Assembly (NCBI RefSeq): GCF_003386095.1
Contig: NZ_QREG01000010.1
Coordinates: 1-64,000, forward strand
Origin: Marinoscillum furvescens DSM 4134
GTDB lineage: Bacteria > Bacteroidota > Bacteroidia > Cytophagales > Cyclobacteriaceae
Reading direction: 5' to 3'
Length of the DNA stretch: 64,000 bases
Shown one piece after another: positions 45,301 to 54,760 of the stretch; position 1 is the first letter of the stretch; each line of letters opens with the position of its first letter. The notes under the pieces were generated by a model that saw only the letters and a program-made list of their open reading frames with translations, was not told the origin of the DNA and searched no databases. The position numbers and the translations under genes were made by a program.

Positions 45301-45489
45301 TTTGGTTACACCATTTCTAAGCAATTCCTTTCACCAACAGGAATAGATCAAGTGAGAGTTTTCTTCAATGGACAGAACCTTTTCCTATGGGATAATATGA
45401 AGTACGATGTAATGGATCCGGAAGTGTCTAACTCACTAAGTCACCCGATTTTCAAAACTTTCAATATCGGAGCTAACATCACCTTTTAA
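42370..45489 (+). CDS. susC: SusC-like TonB-dependent outer membrane transporter (pair 1)
   Basis: A 1039-residue outer membrane transporter for oligosaccharide import. Signal peptide, then a CarboxypepD_reg-like domain (about 22-105, VKGKVTSSSGEELPGVTVIV), a plug domain (GVRGANGVILITTKKG near 220) and a 22-strand beta-barrel ending FNIGANITF. There is no N-terminal STN signalling domain, so direct control of an ECF sigma factor is unlikely. The susD gene follows 20 bp downstream; together they form the uptake complex. First gene of a five-gene plus-strand operon. The name indicates family membership only. Confidence 0.95.
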   Translation: MGKNYRILFLLGLMLCLKGYSQEVQVKGKVTSSSGEELPGVTVIVENKTGDGATSGTITDINGSYSLKADVGSILQFSFVGFLSKSIEVKSQTNIDVTLEEDLQQLNEVVVVGYGEQKKKTVVGAIESISTDKIVTSPTSNLQSGLAGKIPGMTIQIKDGELGSENVQMLIRGQATLNNSAPLVLVDNVERSMNNLDPYEIESISVLKDASATAIFGVRGANGVILITTKKGTPGKAKVTANVNYSLQAPTRLPQPLDAVSYMTLRNEVIEQHNDATGQSNPLEFGEDVFQAYENNILPEYYVDRNFYDEFLHDYVPMLRSNVNISGGSDKVKYFTSIGYLSQGGPFKTEKWDEYNYDNEQRLNRLTYRANIDFQVTKGLKAWLNLSGFLQDKNDPIVFGANQSAATTASFYFLQMASFADIPAISYPDLNSLGQVVSVAGQDRTPYGNLNRTGYRVTTTNSLNTSIGLEQNLNALTKGLSARVLVSYDANASHIRGFRRTYLTYNASIDDTGGESVVNYTPAAGADIELVPVLTQGHGSNFDMQSSLNYKRSFGIHDVTGQFMYLQSQRTTNIQVPFNYVGLVGRMTYGYDSRYLAEMNFGMNGSEQFAKGRRFGFFPSVSLGWVLSEEGFMKNQSLVEFLKVRGSYGIVGNDKISNSRFLYVGDWTQGQGNYFAGLGGVPGLPNPVYQRTIPNELVTWEEAAKTNIGLDLNLRGGIRLDADVFYEKRNSILINNSPIPSGMFGQQGLPPLNEGVMENKGFEVALGYDSKLGQNGRFSTTFTTSFARNKVINYNEVALDADFAYRYRVEGYSRGTAFGYHNLGYFESQEEIDGWADQSGLGGVVRPGDLKYEDLNGDGIIDVRDQKPMDYPNVPELNLSYSLSANYKGFDMSLLFHGVTNYSFDISGRGVYDWNGNAYGNYKNYFEHHQQAWSEERRANGEKIVYPRLHFDGVSVSKQPSDYWIQNLWFVRLRNIEFGYTISKQFLSPTGIDQVRVFFNGQNLFLWDNMKYDVMDPEVSNSLSHPIFKTFNIGANITF

Positions 45490-45509
45490 TCAGTCTAAAG
45501 AGAAATAAA

Positions 45510-47366
45510 ATGAACAAATACATATATAAATCGATATTTCTTCTTGCTTCGGTTTTAATGCTTTCTACCGGATGTGAGGATACTTTTGATCAGGCTTTGG
45601 ATAGAGCAGATGATTCAAGAGAAACTTTGGATGGAGTACTGGGAGACCCTGATAAGGTAAGAGGAATGTTGACGGCCGTGTACATGGGTATGCAGCAGGA
45701 TAGAACCGACCTCTATTTTTGGTCAACACAGGAAGCTTTGACTGACAATGCTTTTGACTCACAAGGTCAGAGTATAGAAAATTGGAGAACAGGTCAATTG
45801 TCTCCTCAAAATGCAGCAGCTTGGGTAAGTAAGAATGCTGGTAATTCTTACTCCAATCCTAACTGGTCATGGTGGGGCAGATACTGGGGAGCTATACGTC
45901 ATTGTAATACATTCATTGAGAATTTTGATGCTATTACTGTTCCTGAGGATGATTTGCCGATGAGCGAAAGAGAGTTGATGTTGGATGAGGCTATTGCGAT
46001 GAGGGCATATTTCCATTTTATGCTCATTAGTTACTACGGGCCATTGCCATTTCTTGATGAGAATCCATCCGTGAATTTTGGTGGGTGGTCTGAAATGACG
46101 CGACCGACTTTTCAGGAGATTACAGATAAAATTGTGGCTGAACTCGACGAGGTTATAAGCAGAGGTAACATACCCATGAGAAGGGACCCTAATTCAAATG
46201 ACGCTTACCGAATACCTATGGGCTTTATTCATGGGCTTAAAACCAGAGTACTCCTGTATAATGCGAGCCCACTAAACAATCCATCGAATGACCCGACAAA
46301 GTATCAGGCAGCAGCAGATGCAGCCAAAGCATTTTTAGATTTGGGACAATATTCGTTGGTGGATTTTGAAGACCTTCCTTCACTTTACAGGTCTCCGTTT
46401 GCTCAGGTCATGGGTTCAACTGAGGTTATTTGGGCAAGTAGAAGTCGTGCCAATCAGTTGACAAATGTTCACGGTATGGATGGAAGTACGGCAGTACCTA
46501 AGTTCAGCAACTTCCCGGCGTTTAAAGCTGGAGAAACACCCACACAGGAAGCTGTAGATGCTTATGAATTGAGCACAGGTGAACTTGTAATAGAGCAATA
46601 TGACCCCACTCATGCCAACCCGACTTTTACAGCTGAAGCACTGGCGGCCGGGTATGATGATGTAAATGCACCTTATGCCAACAGAGACGCCAGATTCTAT
46701 AAGGATATTATTTTCAACACAAGTGATCATTTTGGCGAGTCGTTCGGTCTCGGGACTATTCAGGTATATACCTACTTTGGTGCTCCGGGTACAGGAACAA
46801 ACGGCAACGCCGTGACCGGTGACAGGAAAAAGACCTACACCGGATACTATTTTGGCAAGGATAGAAACCCAATTTGGTATGGCGAAGGTAGTGGGTCAGG
46901 ATCAGGAAATGGTAGAGCCTATTCGCACCAGCTCTATATGAGGATAGCTGAGGTATACCTCAACTATGCAGAAGCGCTTTGCGGAGCAGGAGAGTTGGAG
47001 CTGGCTGCAGATGCTCTTGACATGACAAGGGTCAGGGCTGGTCAGCCGCCTATCCGTACGGTGCCAGGGTATCAAGCTACTCAGGACTATTTGATGATGC
47101 GAATACGAAATGAGCGACGCGTGGAGTTAATGGTGGAGGACAGCAGATTCTTTGATGTGAGAAGATGGGATGTCATTAGCGACGATCAGGTAAACACCAT
47201 CAGCGGAATGTTGGTTGAGCAGGTTTCACCAGGTGTATATACGCACACCCGTTATCAGATGCCATGGCTATGGTTATGTCACAACGAGAAGTACAAAGTC
47301 TTGCCAATACCTCAGCAAGATAAAATATTACTTCCTGCAATTGATCAGCCCGAAGCGTGGCAATAA
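45510..47366 (+). CDS. susD: SusD-like glycan-binding lipoprotein (pair 1)
   Basis: A 618-residue surface lipoprotein (MLSTGC lipobox at about 17-22) of the RagB/SusD family. It caps the SusC barrel and binds glycan. Typical features: early EALTDNAFDSQGQSIENW, TPR-like helices with EAIAMRAYFHFMLISYYGPL, and the C-terminal YMRIAEVYLNYAEALCGAGE and RNERRVELMVEDSRFFDVRRW segments. It overlaps the TTG/GTG-extended frame of the next susC but not its likely ATG start at 47393. Confidence 0.95.
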   Translation: MNKYIYKSIFLLASVLMLSTGCEDTFDQALDRADDSRETLDGVLGDPDKVRGMLTAVYMGMQQDRTDLYFWSTQEALTDNAFDSQGQSIENWRTGQLSPQNAAAWVSKNAGNSYSNPNWSWWGRYWGAIRHCNTFIENFDAITVPEDDLPMSERELMLDEAIAMRAYFHFMLISYYGPLPFLDENPSVNFGGWSEMTRPTFQEITDKIVAELDEVISRGNIPMRRDPNSNDAYRIPMGFIHGLKTRVLLYNASPLNNPSNDPTKYQAAADAAKAFLDLGQYSLVDFEDLPSLYRSPFAQVMGSTEVIWASRSRANQLTNVHGMDGSTAVPKFSNFPAFKAGETPTQEAVDAYELSTGELVIEQYDPTHANPTFTAEALAAGYDDVNAPYANRDARFYKDIIFNTSDHFGESFGLGTIQVYTYFGAPGTGTNGNAVTGDRKKTYTGYYFGKDRNPIWYGEGSGSGSGNGRAYSHQLYMRIAEVYLNYAEALCGAGELELAADALDMTRVRAGQPPIRTVPGYQATQDYLMMRIRNERRVELMVEDSRFFDVRRWDVISDDQVNTISGMLVEQVSPGVYTHTRYQMPWLWLCHNEKYKVLPIPQQDKILLPAIDQPEAWQ

Positions 47367-47392
47367 TCACTTACCAACAAAATCTTAACGAC

Positions 47393-50272
47393 ATGAATTC
47401 TAGTATTATACATAGAAATTTCGCTTTGGTGCTGGTTGCCATTATTACATTGCTGACCATTGAAAAGTCTGAAGCACAAACAATACAATTACCGGAGGCA
47501 GATACGGTATTTCTCATACCATCTCAAGAACAGAGCATTGGGTATGGTAAAATTCAAAAGGATTTGGTCTCATCATCAATCTACTCCATTTCAGGAGAGG
47601 AATTACTGAGAACCAGAGCAACCAGTTTTCTTATGGCATTACAAGGCAGGTTCCCGGGTGTCAACATACTTCAAATTGATGGAGAGCCAGGTAAAGAAAG
47701 CTTCAATTCGAATATCCGTGGAGTAGACTCTCAAAACAATTCCTCTATCTTATTCATGATTGATGGTATTGAGCGATCGCCCAATGCAATAGATCTAAAT
47801 GAGATAGAAAGGGTAACAGTTCTCAAGGATGGGGCAGCTACGGCTGTTTATGGAATGAGAGGAGCCGGAGGAGTTATTCTGATAGATACTAAACGGGGTT
47901 TTAGTGGGAAGTCCAAGATCAGTATTTCTTTGGATCAGTCTTTTCAAAGCCCAACCATGTTACCTGAGTTCGTATCTGCGTATGATTATGCTAATATGTA
48001 CAATCAGCGCGTCGCGAATGATACATTGTATGAAGATGCTCAAAGTCCGGTAGATCATTCTGCCACAGATTTTTATTCCGCCAGAGAGATTGAGAGATAT
48101 CGGTTGGCGGACTCTACAATGTACTACCCGGTGAGAGATATGGTAGATGAGTTTATGCGAGATTATTCAACATTGACTCGTTTTAATATCAATTTTCAAG
48201 GTGGGGGAGAAAACATGAAATACTTCACCTCGGTAGGTATTTTAAACCAAAGTGGATTGTTCGAAAACGATCCTTTTGACTTGTATAGCTATGATGCCGA
48301 ATCGAAAACCACAAGGTTTAACTTCAGATCAAACATAGACCTGGCTCTAGGGGAGTACCTGAGTGGATGGGTACAAATAGGAGGGTCGCTGGAAAAAACC
48401 AACGCTCCATTTATAGGTGCCGGTCAGAGTTGGGATTTTGTATTGGCTAAGTTGTACGAAACTCCAAACAACGCTCACAATGACCTGACTCCTGATGGAG
48501 AGGTCCTTGTAAAACGAGATAGACTTAATTTTCGAAACACAAACTCCGTCTACGGCTACTTGAACCGAACCGGATCATTGTTGGAAACCCGTACAAGACT
48601 GGGTAATACATTCGGACTAAAACGCGATTTGAGCCCATTAGTGAAAGGACTTTCTGTTTCGGGTCAGTTGGCATTTGATGTAAACTCATACAATGCGCTA
48701 ACAAGGAGTAGATCATATGAGGCATTTGAGGTTAGAACGTTGACAGCTAGTGATATGTCTGATTCTTTGGCCTTTGTTGGTGTTACGGGAACTTCTAACT
48801 CCACGCTGACAGATGGAGTTTCGAGGAACTACAGCTACAGTTATACATTCCAGGGTAGAGTCGATTACACCAGAACATTTGAAAGTAAGCATCAGATTAA
48901 TTCTATGCTTTTGGCCGAGCAACAGAGAACACAATCTCAAATATTGCTTCCTTCTAATTACGCTACTCTATCAGGAAGGTTAAACTATGCGCTTGACAAC
49001 AAATACCTTGCCGAGGTAAGCTTTGCCTATCAAGGGACAGAGCAATACGCGAAAAATAATAGGTTCGGCTTTTTCCCTGCTATCTCACTAGGATGGATAG
49101 CATCGAATGAATCCTTTTTGAATGTTGATGCCATTGACTATTTAAAAGTTAAGGCTTCAGTTGGTGCAGTTGGGAACAATGCCTATGGGTATGGTTCAGC
49201 CAATTCTTATCTCTTTTTGACAACCTGGAATGCCAATGGCACAGAGAACCAAATTGGAAATCCGAGATATCAGTGGGAGACCTTTGTCAAGTATAACATT
49301 GGGTTAGAAGCTCAACTAGTAGACGACTTCTTTGTGGCTTTCGATGCATTTTATCATGACAACAAGGATATCGTGATTGGTAGCATTGATGAGATTCCTA
49401 CAGGCTTTTTGGGGGTAACGGCAGGGGCGTTGCCTCCGGGCAACATCGGATTGCAGACCAACCAGGGCTTTGAGATAGCTGCGGGATATACTAAGTCTTT
49501 TGCAAATGATCTGTCTTTGAATATCACCGGAAATATTTCTCACGCAAGAAATGAGCGTGTAGATGTTGGAGAACTACCATTGGATAATTCATATGCATTT
49601 GCATATAGAAGAGAAGGATATGCGCTTGGTACCCACTTTGGCTACAAAACTGACGGATTGTTTAATACTCAGGCTGAAATAGACAATTGGGCTGATCAAA
49701 GCGCCCTGGGTGGCACGCCGATACCTGGAGATATTAAGTACGTGGATCTAAACGATGACAATTTAATCGATGAGCGGGATATCGCTCCTCTTGGCAATGG
49801 CAATGTTGCAGAAACAACGTTTGGTTTAAATCTGAATACGTCTTTTAAAGGATTCGATCTGAGTGTATTCTTTACGGGAGCATTGAACAGAAATGTTTAC
49901 CTACAGGGATTCGGTAGATGGTCCAACCGTGACAATTTCACTACACACATGAAGGATGCCTGGACTGAGGACAATCAAAACGCTTCTTTTCCAAGACTTG
50001 GGAACAGAGGTACAAACTTTATTAAGAGTGACTATTGGATTGAGGATGGTAGCTTCATTCGTATGAAAAACATAGAAATGGGTTACACGCTCCCATCGAG
50101 GTTGACTGATAAGATCAATGCCAGCAGCATCAGAGTATATGTAAATGGCTTAAACCTGTTGACATTCCACAATCTTCCGAATGATGATTTTGATCCTGAA
50201 ACAGCCAACTCGAGTAACATAGGATATCCCATTATAAAGGCGATCAATACTGGTATAAACATGAAGTTTTGA
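47393..50272 (+). CDS. susC: SusC-like TonB-dependent transporter lacking the N-terminal CarboxypepD_reg domain (pair 2)
   Basis: A 959-residue transporter. A signal peptide (MNSSIIHRNFALVLVAIITL) is followed by only about 60 residues before the plug domain (RFPGVNILQIDGEPGKESFN, GMRGAGGVILIDTKRG). The CarboxypepD_reg-like domain found in pair 1 is absent, which is unusual for SusC. The barrel and its end (NTGINMKF) are complete. The frame extends to a GTG at 47357 inside susD, but the ATG at 47393 directly precedes the signal peptide. Sequence identity to pair 1 is recognisable but modest. It overlaps the second susD start region. Confidence 0.92.
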   Translation: MNSSIIHRNFALVLVAIITLLTIEKSEAQTIQLPEADTVFLIPSQEQSIGYGKIQKDLVSSSIYSISGEELLRTRATSFLMALQGRFPGVNILQIDGEPGKESFNSNIRGVDSQNNSSILFMIDGIERSPNAIDLNEIERVTVLKDGAATAVYGMRGAGGVILIDTKRGFSGKSKISISLDQSFQSPTMLPEFVSAYDYANMYNQRVANDTLYEDAQSPVDHSATDFYSAREIERYRLADSTMYYPVRDMVDEFMRDYSTLTRFNINFQGGGENMKYFTSVGILNQSGLFENDPFDLYSYDAESKTTRFNFRSNIDLALGEYLSGWVQIGGSLEKTNAPFIGAGQSWDFVLAKLYETPNNAHNDLTPDGEVLVKRDRLNFRNTNSVYGYLNRTGSLLETRTRLGNTFGLKRDLSPLVKGLSVSGQLAFDVNSYNALTRSRSYEAFEVRTLTASDMSDSLAFVGVTGTSNSTLTDGVSRNYSYSYTFQGRVDYTRTFESKHQINSMLLAEQQRTQSQILLPSNYATLSGRLNYALDNKYLAEVSFAYQGTEQYAKNNRFGFFPAISLGWIASNESFLNVDAIDYLKVKASVGAVGNNAYGYGSANSYLFLTTWNANGTENQIGNPRYQWETFVKYNIGLEAQLVDDFFVAFDAFYHDNKDIVIGSIDEIPTGFLGVTAGALPPGNIGLQTNQGFEIAAGYTKSFANDLSLNITGNISHARNERVDVGELPLDNSYAFAYRREGYALGTHFGYKTDGLFNTQAEIDNWADQSALGGTPIPGDIKYVDLNDDNLIDERDIAPLGNGNVAETTFGLNLNTSFKGFDLSVFFTGALNRNVYLQGFGRWSNRDNFTTHMKDAWTEDNQNASFPRLGNRGTNFIKSDYWIEDGSFIRMKNIEMGYTLPSRLTDKINASSIRVYVNGLNLLTFHNLPNDDFDPETANSSNIGYPIIKAINTGINMKF

Positions 50273-50301
50273 TGGAAATCCTTGGAAACATATTAAAGAA
50301 A

Positions 50302-52101
50302 ATGATCATGAATAATATACAAAAAAGAGTGTTGAATATACTGGGAGGGGCTGCACTAGCATTATCTATTACGGGATGCTTGAGCGAACTGGATATTACT
50401 CCTCCAGATCAGGTAGGGATTGACAGAGTACTTAACAAGGTAACTGTAGAGAATCTGCGTGCACGTGTGTATGATCAGATGAACTCATCATTTATCAATC
50501 TTTATTCTGGACAGGTGCTGGAAGCTTATACAGATGATGCTTTTAGAGGAGGTTCTACAGTAGCATTTGACTGGCATAACGGGATTCTCTCTCCGGAGAT
50601 TCCATTATTTGGAAACTCTATTTGGAACAATTACTGGCAGGGGATTCGCAAATGTAACATTGCAATAGAGTATCTGCCCCAAGCTACAGTATCTGACATT
50701 CTGGTTTCAGAGGATCAGCTCAATCAATGGGTTGATGAAGCGCTGCTTATGAGGGCCTGGTATCATTTTGAGTTGCTTAGGTTTTTTGGACCTGTCCCTT
50801 TTGTGGAGGAGGCGCTAAGTGCTGATTTCTCAGATTGGGGAACTGTCACACGACCAACTGCTGATGATCTATTTTCCAAAATAATTGCGGATATCGATCA
50901 GGTCATTGCCAACGATAATTTGCCACTTAGGCATCAACTGGCCACAGATTATGATAGACTAAATATGGGCGTGGCACACGCCTTGAAGTCCAGAGTCTTA
51001 CTTTATGCAGCCAGCCCATTGTTCAATTCAGGTAACGATGCTGCGAAGTGGACCGCTGCTGCAACAGCTTCTCAGGATGCAATTAGTGCTATGGGTGGTG
51101 AATACTCACTAGTAGGAATTGCCAACTATGGAGACATGTTTTTGGAGGATCAAACTGTGCTTAACCAGGAGGTTATTTTAAGAGGGAACGCCAACAATGC
51201 GGGAGTTTTGAACACGAGCAATGGGGTGGATCTGTCTGTTTACGGTTCAAATATCCAAAGCAACAATGCCGGAGCTGTCCCTACTCAGGAACTGGTAGAT
51301 TGCTTTGAGTTGACTGATGGTACTTTACCTGTGTCAGCCTACAATGCCAATCATACCTCCGCTACCTTTAATGCGGGATACTCAGAAGGTACTGGTGATG
51401 ACCCTTACGCAAATAGAGATGCGCGTTTTTATGCCAGCATTGTGTTCAATGGAGCCGATTATGGTCGATACAAAGGGATGCCTGGAGGAGATCCCAATGT
51501 AGTTGTATATACTTTTGTAGGACAGCCCGGTTCCGGATTCAACGGTAATCCTTTGTCGGAAATAGAATCAGAAGTCAGAAGGAGTAGCACAGGCTACTAT
51601 ACAAGTAAATTCAGGACGGCCGGTTATTGGGGGTCTACAGCTGGAGGTACCAATTCGTTCAAAATCCACTTCAGGTTTGCGGAACTCTATTTGAACCTTG
51701 CCGAAGCTTCATGTGAAGCTAATGATTTGGCAGGGGCTTTGTCAGCCTTAAATATGGTTAGAAACAGAGCCGGACAACCAAACCTTGAAAACGTGCCTGA
51801 TTTTGCCAATACTCAGGAATTTATTCGTGAAAGAATCAGAAATGAGAAAAGGGTTGAATTTTGTTTCGAAAATCATCGATTTTTTGATCAACGCCGGTGG
51901 GATGTTTTGAGCACCAATGATGTGATTAGTGGCATGAGAATCACGAGTTCTGATGGAACCTCTTCAGGAGATTTTTCTTATCAACGGGTGAACCTATCCG
52001 TTCCTAGAGAAGCAACTTCAGATAAATACTTGCAGTTACCTGTGCCTATCGAGGAGGCCAGAAGGTTGCCTGGATTAGGACAGCCGGAAGCATGGAATTA
52101 A
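50302..52101 (+). CDS. susD: SusD-like glycan-binding lipoprotein (pair 2)
   Basis: A 599-residue RagB/SusD-family lipoprotein (lipobox LSITGC). The start is uncertain: ATGs at 50302 and 50308 fit the signal peptide best, while an ATG at 50272 overlaps the susC stop (TGATG) and would add ten residues. Conserved segments include LEAYTDDAFRGGS, DEALLMRAWYHFELLRFFGP, HFRFAELYLNLAEASCEAND and RNEKRVEFCFENHRFFDQRRW. Works with the transporter directly upstream. Two SusC/SusD pairs in tandem suggest the uptake of two different oligosaccharides. Confidence 0.93.
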   Translation: MIMNNIQKRVLNILGGAALALSITGCLSELDITPPDQVGIDRVLNKVTVENLRARVYDQMNSSFINLYSGQVLEAYTDDAFRGGSTVAFDWHNGILSPEIPLFGNSIWNNYWQGIRKCNIAIEYLPQATVSDILVSEDQLNQWVDEALLMRAWYHFELLRFFGPVPFVEEALSADFSDWGTVTRPTADDLFSKIIADIDQVIANDNLPLRHQLATDYDRLNMGVAHALKSRVLLYAASPLFNSGNDAAKWTAAATASQDAISAMGGEYSLVGIANYGDMFLEDQTVLNQEVILRGNANNAGVLNTSNGVDLSVYGSNIQSNNAGAVPTQELVDCFELTDGTLPVSAYNANHTSATFNAGYSEGTGDDPYANRDARFYASIVFNGADYGRYKGMPGGDPNVVVYTFVGQPGSGFNGNPLSEIESEVRRSSTGYYTSKFRTAGYWGSTAGGTNSFKIHFRFAELYLNLAEASCEANDLAGALSALNMVRNRAGQPNLENVPDFANTQEFIRERIRNEKRVEFCFENHRFFDQRRWDVLSTNDVISGMRITSSDGTSSGDFSYQRVNLSVPREATSDKYLQLPVPIEEARRLPGLGQPEAWN

Positions 52102-52142
52102 AGACAAGCTGTGGTTTTTTAGAACGATTTAGATCCAATAAA

Positions 52143-53885
52143 ATGAAAGAAATAACTAAAATAAATTTGCTTTTTGCACTCCTTATTTTGTTTGTCTGGA
52201 GCTGCAAAGATGAAGAGGTTAGTGCCATTGATCCCATGATTGACGGGATACTTACACAGGTAGAAGGCTCAGTAGATATCACTGTTGCAGGCTCAAGCTG
52301 GAATTCAGCCCTTGTTGGATTGAGGTCAGAAAGATTGAGACTGGTTACGGTAAAGGACCTAATTGAAAGTGGTGGATATGAGACTTCAACCTATAAGCTG
52401 GCCAAGTCAGATGAAGCACTGGCAAGTACCAACACTACTATTGCCTACGTGGAGTCAAAGATGGATTCTATTTGGGATACCAACATCACTCAACCATTCG
52501 AATCTGTAGATGATGAATCACTTGGAGTGATCAATTTTGGTAGCAAACAATATACCGCGACATCTCTCAAGGCAGATTCGATCGAGACCTGGCTTTATCT
52601 GGACTCAGATGTTGAATTTACTTCAATTGACATGGCATCCCTTCAATCTGACATTGCTGTACTGCAAGGACTGTCTGATTTGGATGGAACCGAGGTGCAA
52701 GCTTTTGTTGATAAAATCAATGCTGACTATGCACAATTGGAGCAAGATTATCCGACTATAGCCAATGAGGTGCAGACCGCCCCTGAATTCTCGAAAGCGC
52801 AAAAGGATCTGTACGCAGGACTGGACGCAAGAATCACAGCTGTGGGCAATACCATAGAAAATGAACTGTCTCTTGATACAAGAATAGAACTTGACGCAGT
52901 TTTGAGAGATATGTACGCCTTGACTTACTTCGTAGACAACAACTATACGTCACCGGCTCAGGAACCTGCTGTATTTGGTGAGATTTCAAGTATTACCGAA
53001 CTGCGTTGGTTCAGTGAAGAGGCTACTCAGGAGCAGCTGAACAACGATTGGGTACTTACCACAGACATAGATGCTGCAGAAACCGCACGATGGAACCTGG
53101 ATGATCCGGATGGTAGGTATGGCTTTCATGCAATTCTTGAAACGGTTTCCATTAATTTCGATGGCCAATTTCATATGATCTCCGGATTGCGTATGTCCAG
53201 GATGGCCGGTCCTCCGAACGAGCGAACTGGAGTGTTTAATAATATCGATGGTGGGTCAATACGTAACCTTGGTCTGATAAACTTTAGGATGGTAACGACC
53301 AAACAGCTGAATGGGGGACAAGGCGGTACATTGGTTGGTCAACTTAATAATTCAACTGTGTCAAAGTGTTTCGTGCAGGGCTCATTCGTGGACATGGGAA
53401 GTCAACAAGGTGGTTTTATCGGACGTCCGCAAAATGGAGCTGTTATTTCCGACTGCTTTGCGAAAGTGGAAATATCCGGGAAAAAAGCTAATCCGTTTGA
53501 ATCAAGCTTTATTGGACTGCCTGTTAGTGCGCTGACTGTACAGAACTGTTATAACCTTGGAGGAGGTACTCAAAAAGCAATATTCGGTCATGGAGCCAAT
53601 ATTATTTTGACGGCATCCGGCATATACTACGACTCAGATGCTGTTGGCACAACTGTGTTAGATCGTGGGGCCGGCGCCTACAACGGGGGAACCCCAGTGA
53701 TGCTTTCTGATGCAGGGGTGGTGACAGACTTACCAACCTCTGATTGGGGTAACCTTTCTAACTTCTCAGGTTGGAGTGCTGATACCTGGGAAATTAGAAC
53801 TGAGCCCCAGTTTGACCCGAACCCAAGACCTTATCTCAAAGGGTTTAACTATGAGGCTATAGCGGACTTTATCGACGTGCCATAA
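52143..53885 (+). CDS. Surface lipoprotein with GLUG-like repeats, in SusE/F position
   Basis: A 580-residue lipoprotein (signal MKEITKINLLFALLILFVWS followed by Cys). The frame opens at 52092, but this ATG directly precedes the signal. The middle (about 60-280) is helical, with coiled-coil-like stretches (VQAFVDKINADYAQLEQDYP). The second half holds GLUG-type repeats (GGTLVGQLNNSTVSKCFVQG, GGFIGRPQNGAVISDCFAKV) that build a beta-solenoid. I do not recognise it as SusE or SusF, but its place after susD and its lipid anchor suggest a glycan-binding partner of the transporter. Last gene of the susC operon; a terminator follows. Confidence 0.8.
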   Translation: MKEITKINLLFALLILFVWSCKDEEVSAIDPMIDGILTQVEGSVDITVAGSSWNSALVGLRSERLRLVTVKDLIESGGYETSTYKLAKSDEALASTNTTIAYVESKMDSIWDTNITQPFESVDDESLGVINFGSKQYTATSLKADSIETWLYLDSDVEFTSIDMASLQSDIAVLQGLSDLDGTEVQAFVDKINADYAQLEQDYPTIANEVQTAPEFSKAQKDLYAGLDARITAVGNTIENELSLDTRIELDAVLRDMYALTYFVDNNYTSPAQEPAVFGEISSITELRWFSEEATQEQLNNDWVLTTDIDAAETARWNLDDPDGRYGFHAILETVSINFDGQFHMISGLRMSRMAGPPNERTGVFNNIDGGSIRNLGLINFRMVTTKQLNGGQGGTLVGQLNNSTVSKCFVQGSFVDMGSQQGGFIGRPQNGAVISDCFAKVEISGKKANPFESSFIGLPVSALTVQNCYNLGGGTQKAIFGHGANIILTASGIYYDSDAVGTTVLDRGAGAYNGGTPVMLSDAGVVTDLPTSDWGNLSNFSGWSADTWEIRTEPQFDPNPRPYLKGFNYEAIADFIDVP

Positions 53886-53918
53886 GAATTTTAATCACAA
53901 ATGGTTAGATGTGAAATG

Positions 53919-53945
53919 GGCGGTCAATCTTGATCGCCTTTTTTT
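53919..53945 (+). terminator. Rho-independent terminator of the susC operon
   Basis: GGCGGTCA (53919-53926) pairs with TGATCGCC (53931-53938), with one G-T pair and a 4-nt loop, followed by seven T. It lies 33 bp after the GLUG lipoprotein stop. Confidence 0.9.
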
Positions 53946-54760
53946 GTTACTGCGATCCACAAAAGGTCTGAGGTTTGATTTACTTCAAACCAAAATAGAT
54001 ATAAAAGCTTTGAACAAGCAAAATGAGGTGTAGTACATTAAACAATACGACTATTCTTATCAATCATAGTGCCACACCTTTTATCATGTGACAAAGGTAC
54101 GTTTTGGATGCACTTGATGGGGTTTCTGGTATGTTGGAGATATAGTATTATTTATGGACTGATGCCTAGGTAACTGGCCTCTCCAAGCTATTATCAAAAA
54201 GTTCCTAACAAAAAAACGCTCAAAACCAGACAACCAACGCCGTAGGGATTCAGTTTAAGTGAAAACGCCCTTTCTAATTTCCCATGACCTTGTAAGGTCT
54301 ACAATGCATACAATCTCTGGACGCCATAGTCAATGTCCTGAGTTCTAAACTTACCTGTTTGATACACCCACTTTTTTCAACTAAAGAGGGCTTACCTGAT
54401 CGTTCAAAATTTGTTTGATCGCAGCGGCAAACCGTCCAAAAAGGAAGCAAAAAAAAATCAAGGCTGTGAAGAAAACAGCTGAATTTCGATCTTTGGGCCG
54501 GAAAAATATAATCTCGTCCTCCTTTGTGGAACATCAAACAATATGTTTTTCTAATCGATCCCGACATCAAAACTTTACGCTTTCTTCAATGTCAAATTCA
54601 GAACTTCGAATTCATTGGATCTATCCAATTTCGAGGTTTTCAATATCATTGTCACGAGCTATATGGTGCCTTGATAGCTTAGAAACTTATAGTTTCAATG
54701 CAAAACAAATATCAAGGGCACTCATAAACCGATATGAAGACTATTTTATAATGTCTGTGA
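53946..54760. other. 815-bp convergent region without a recognisable gene
   Basis: Open frames at 54415-54822 (plus, 135 codons) and 54274-54570 (minus, 98 codons) resemble nothing I know; one overlaps the sulfatase 3' end antisense. Base composition is A/T-rich in places and no repeat or transposase fragment was recognised. It may be a decayed gene or simple spacer. Confidence 0.5.
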
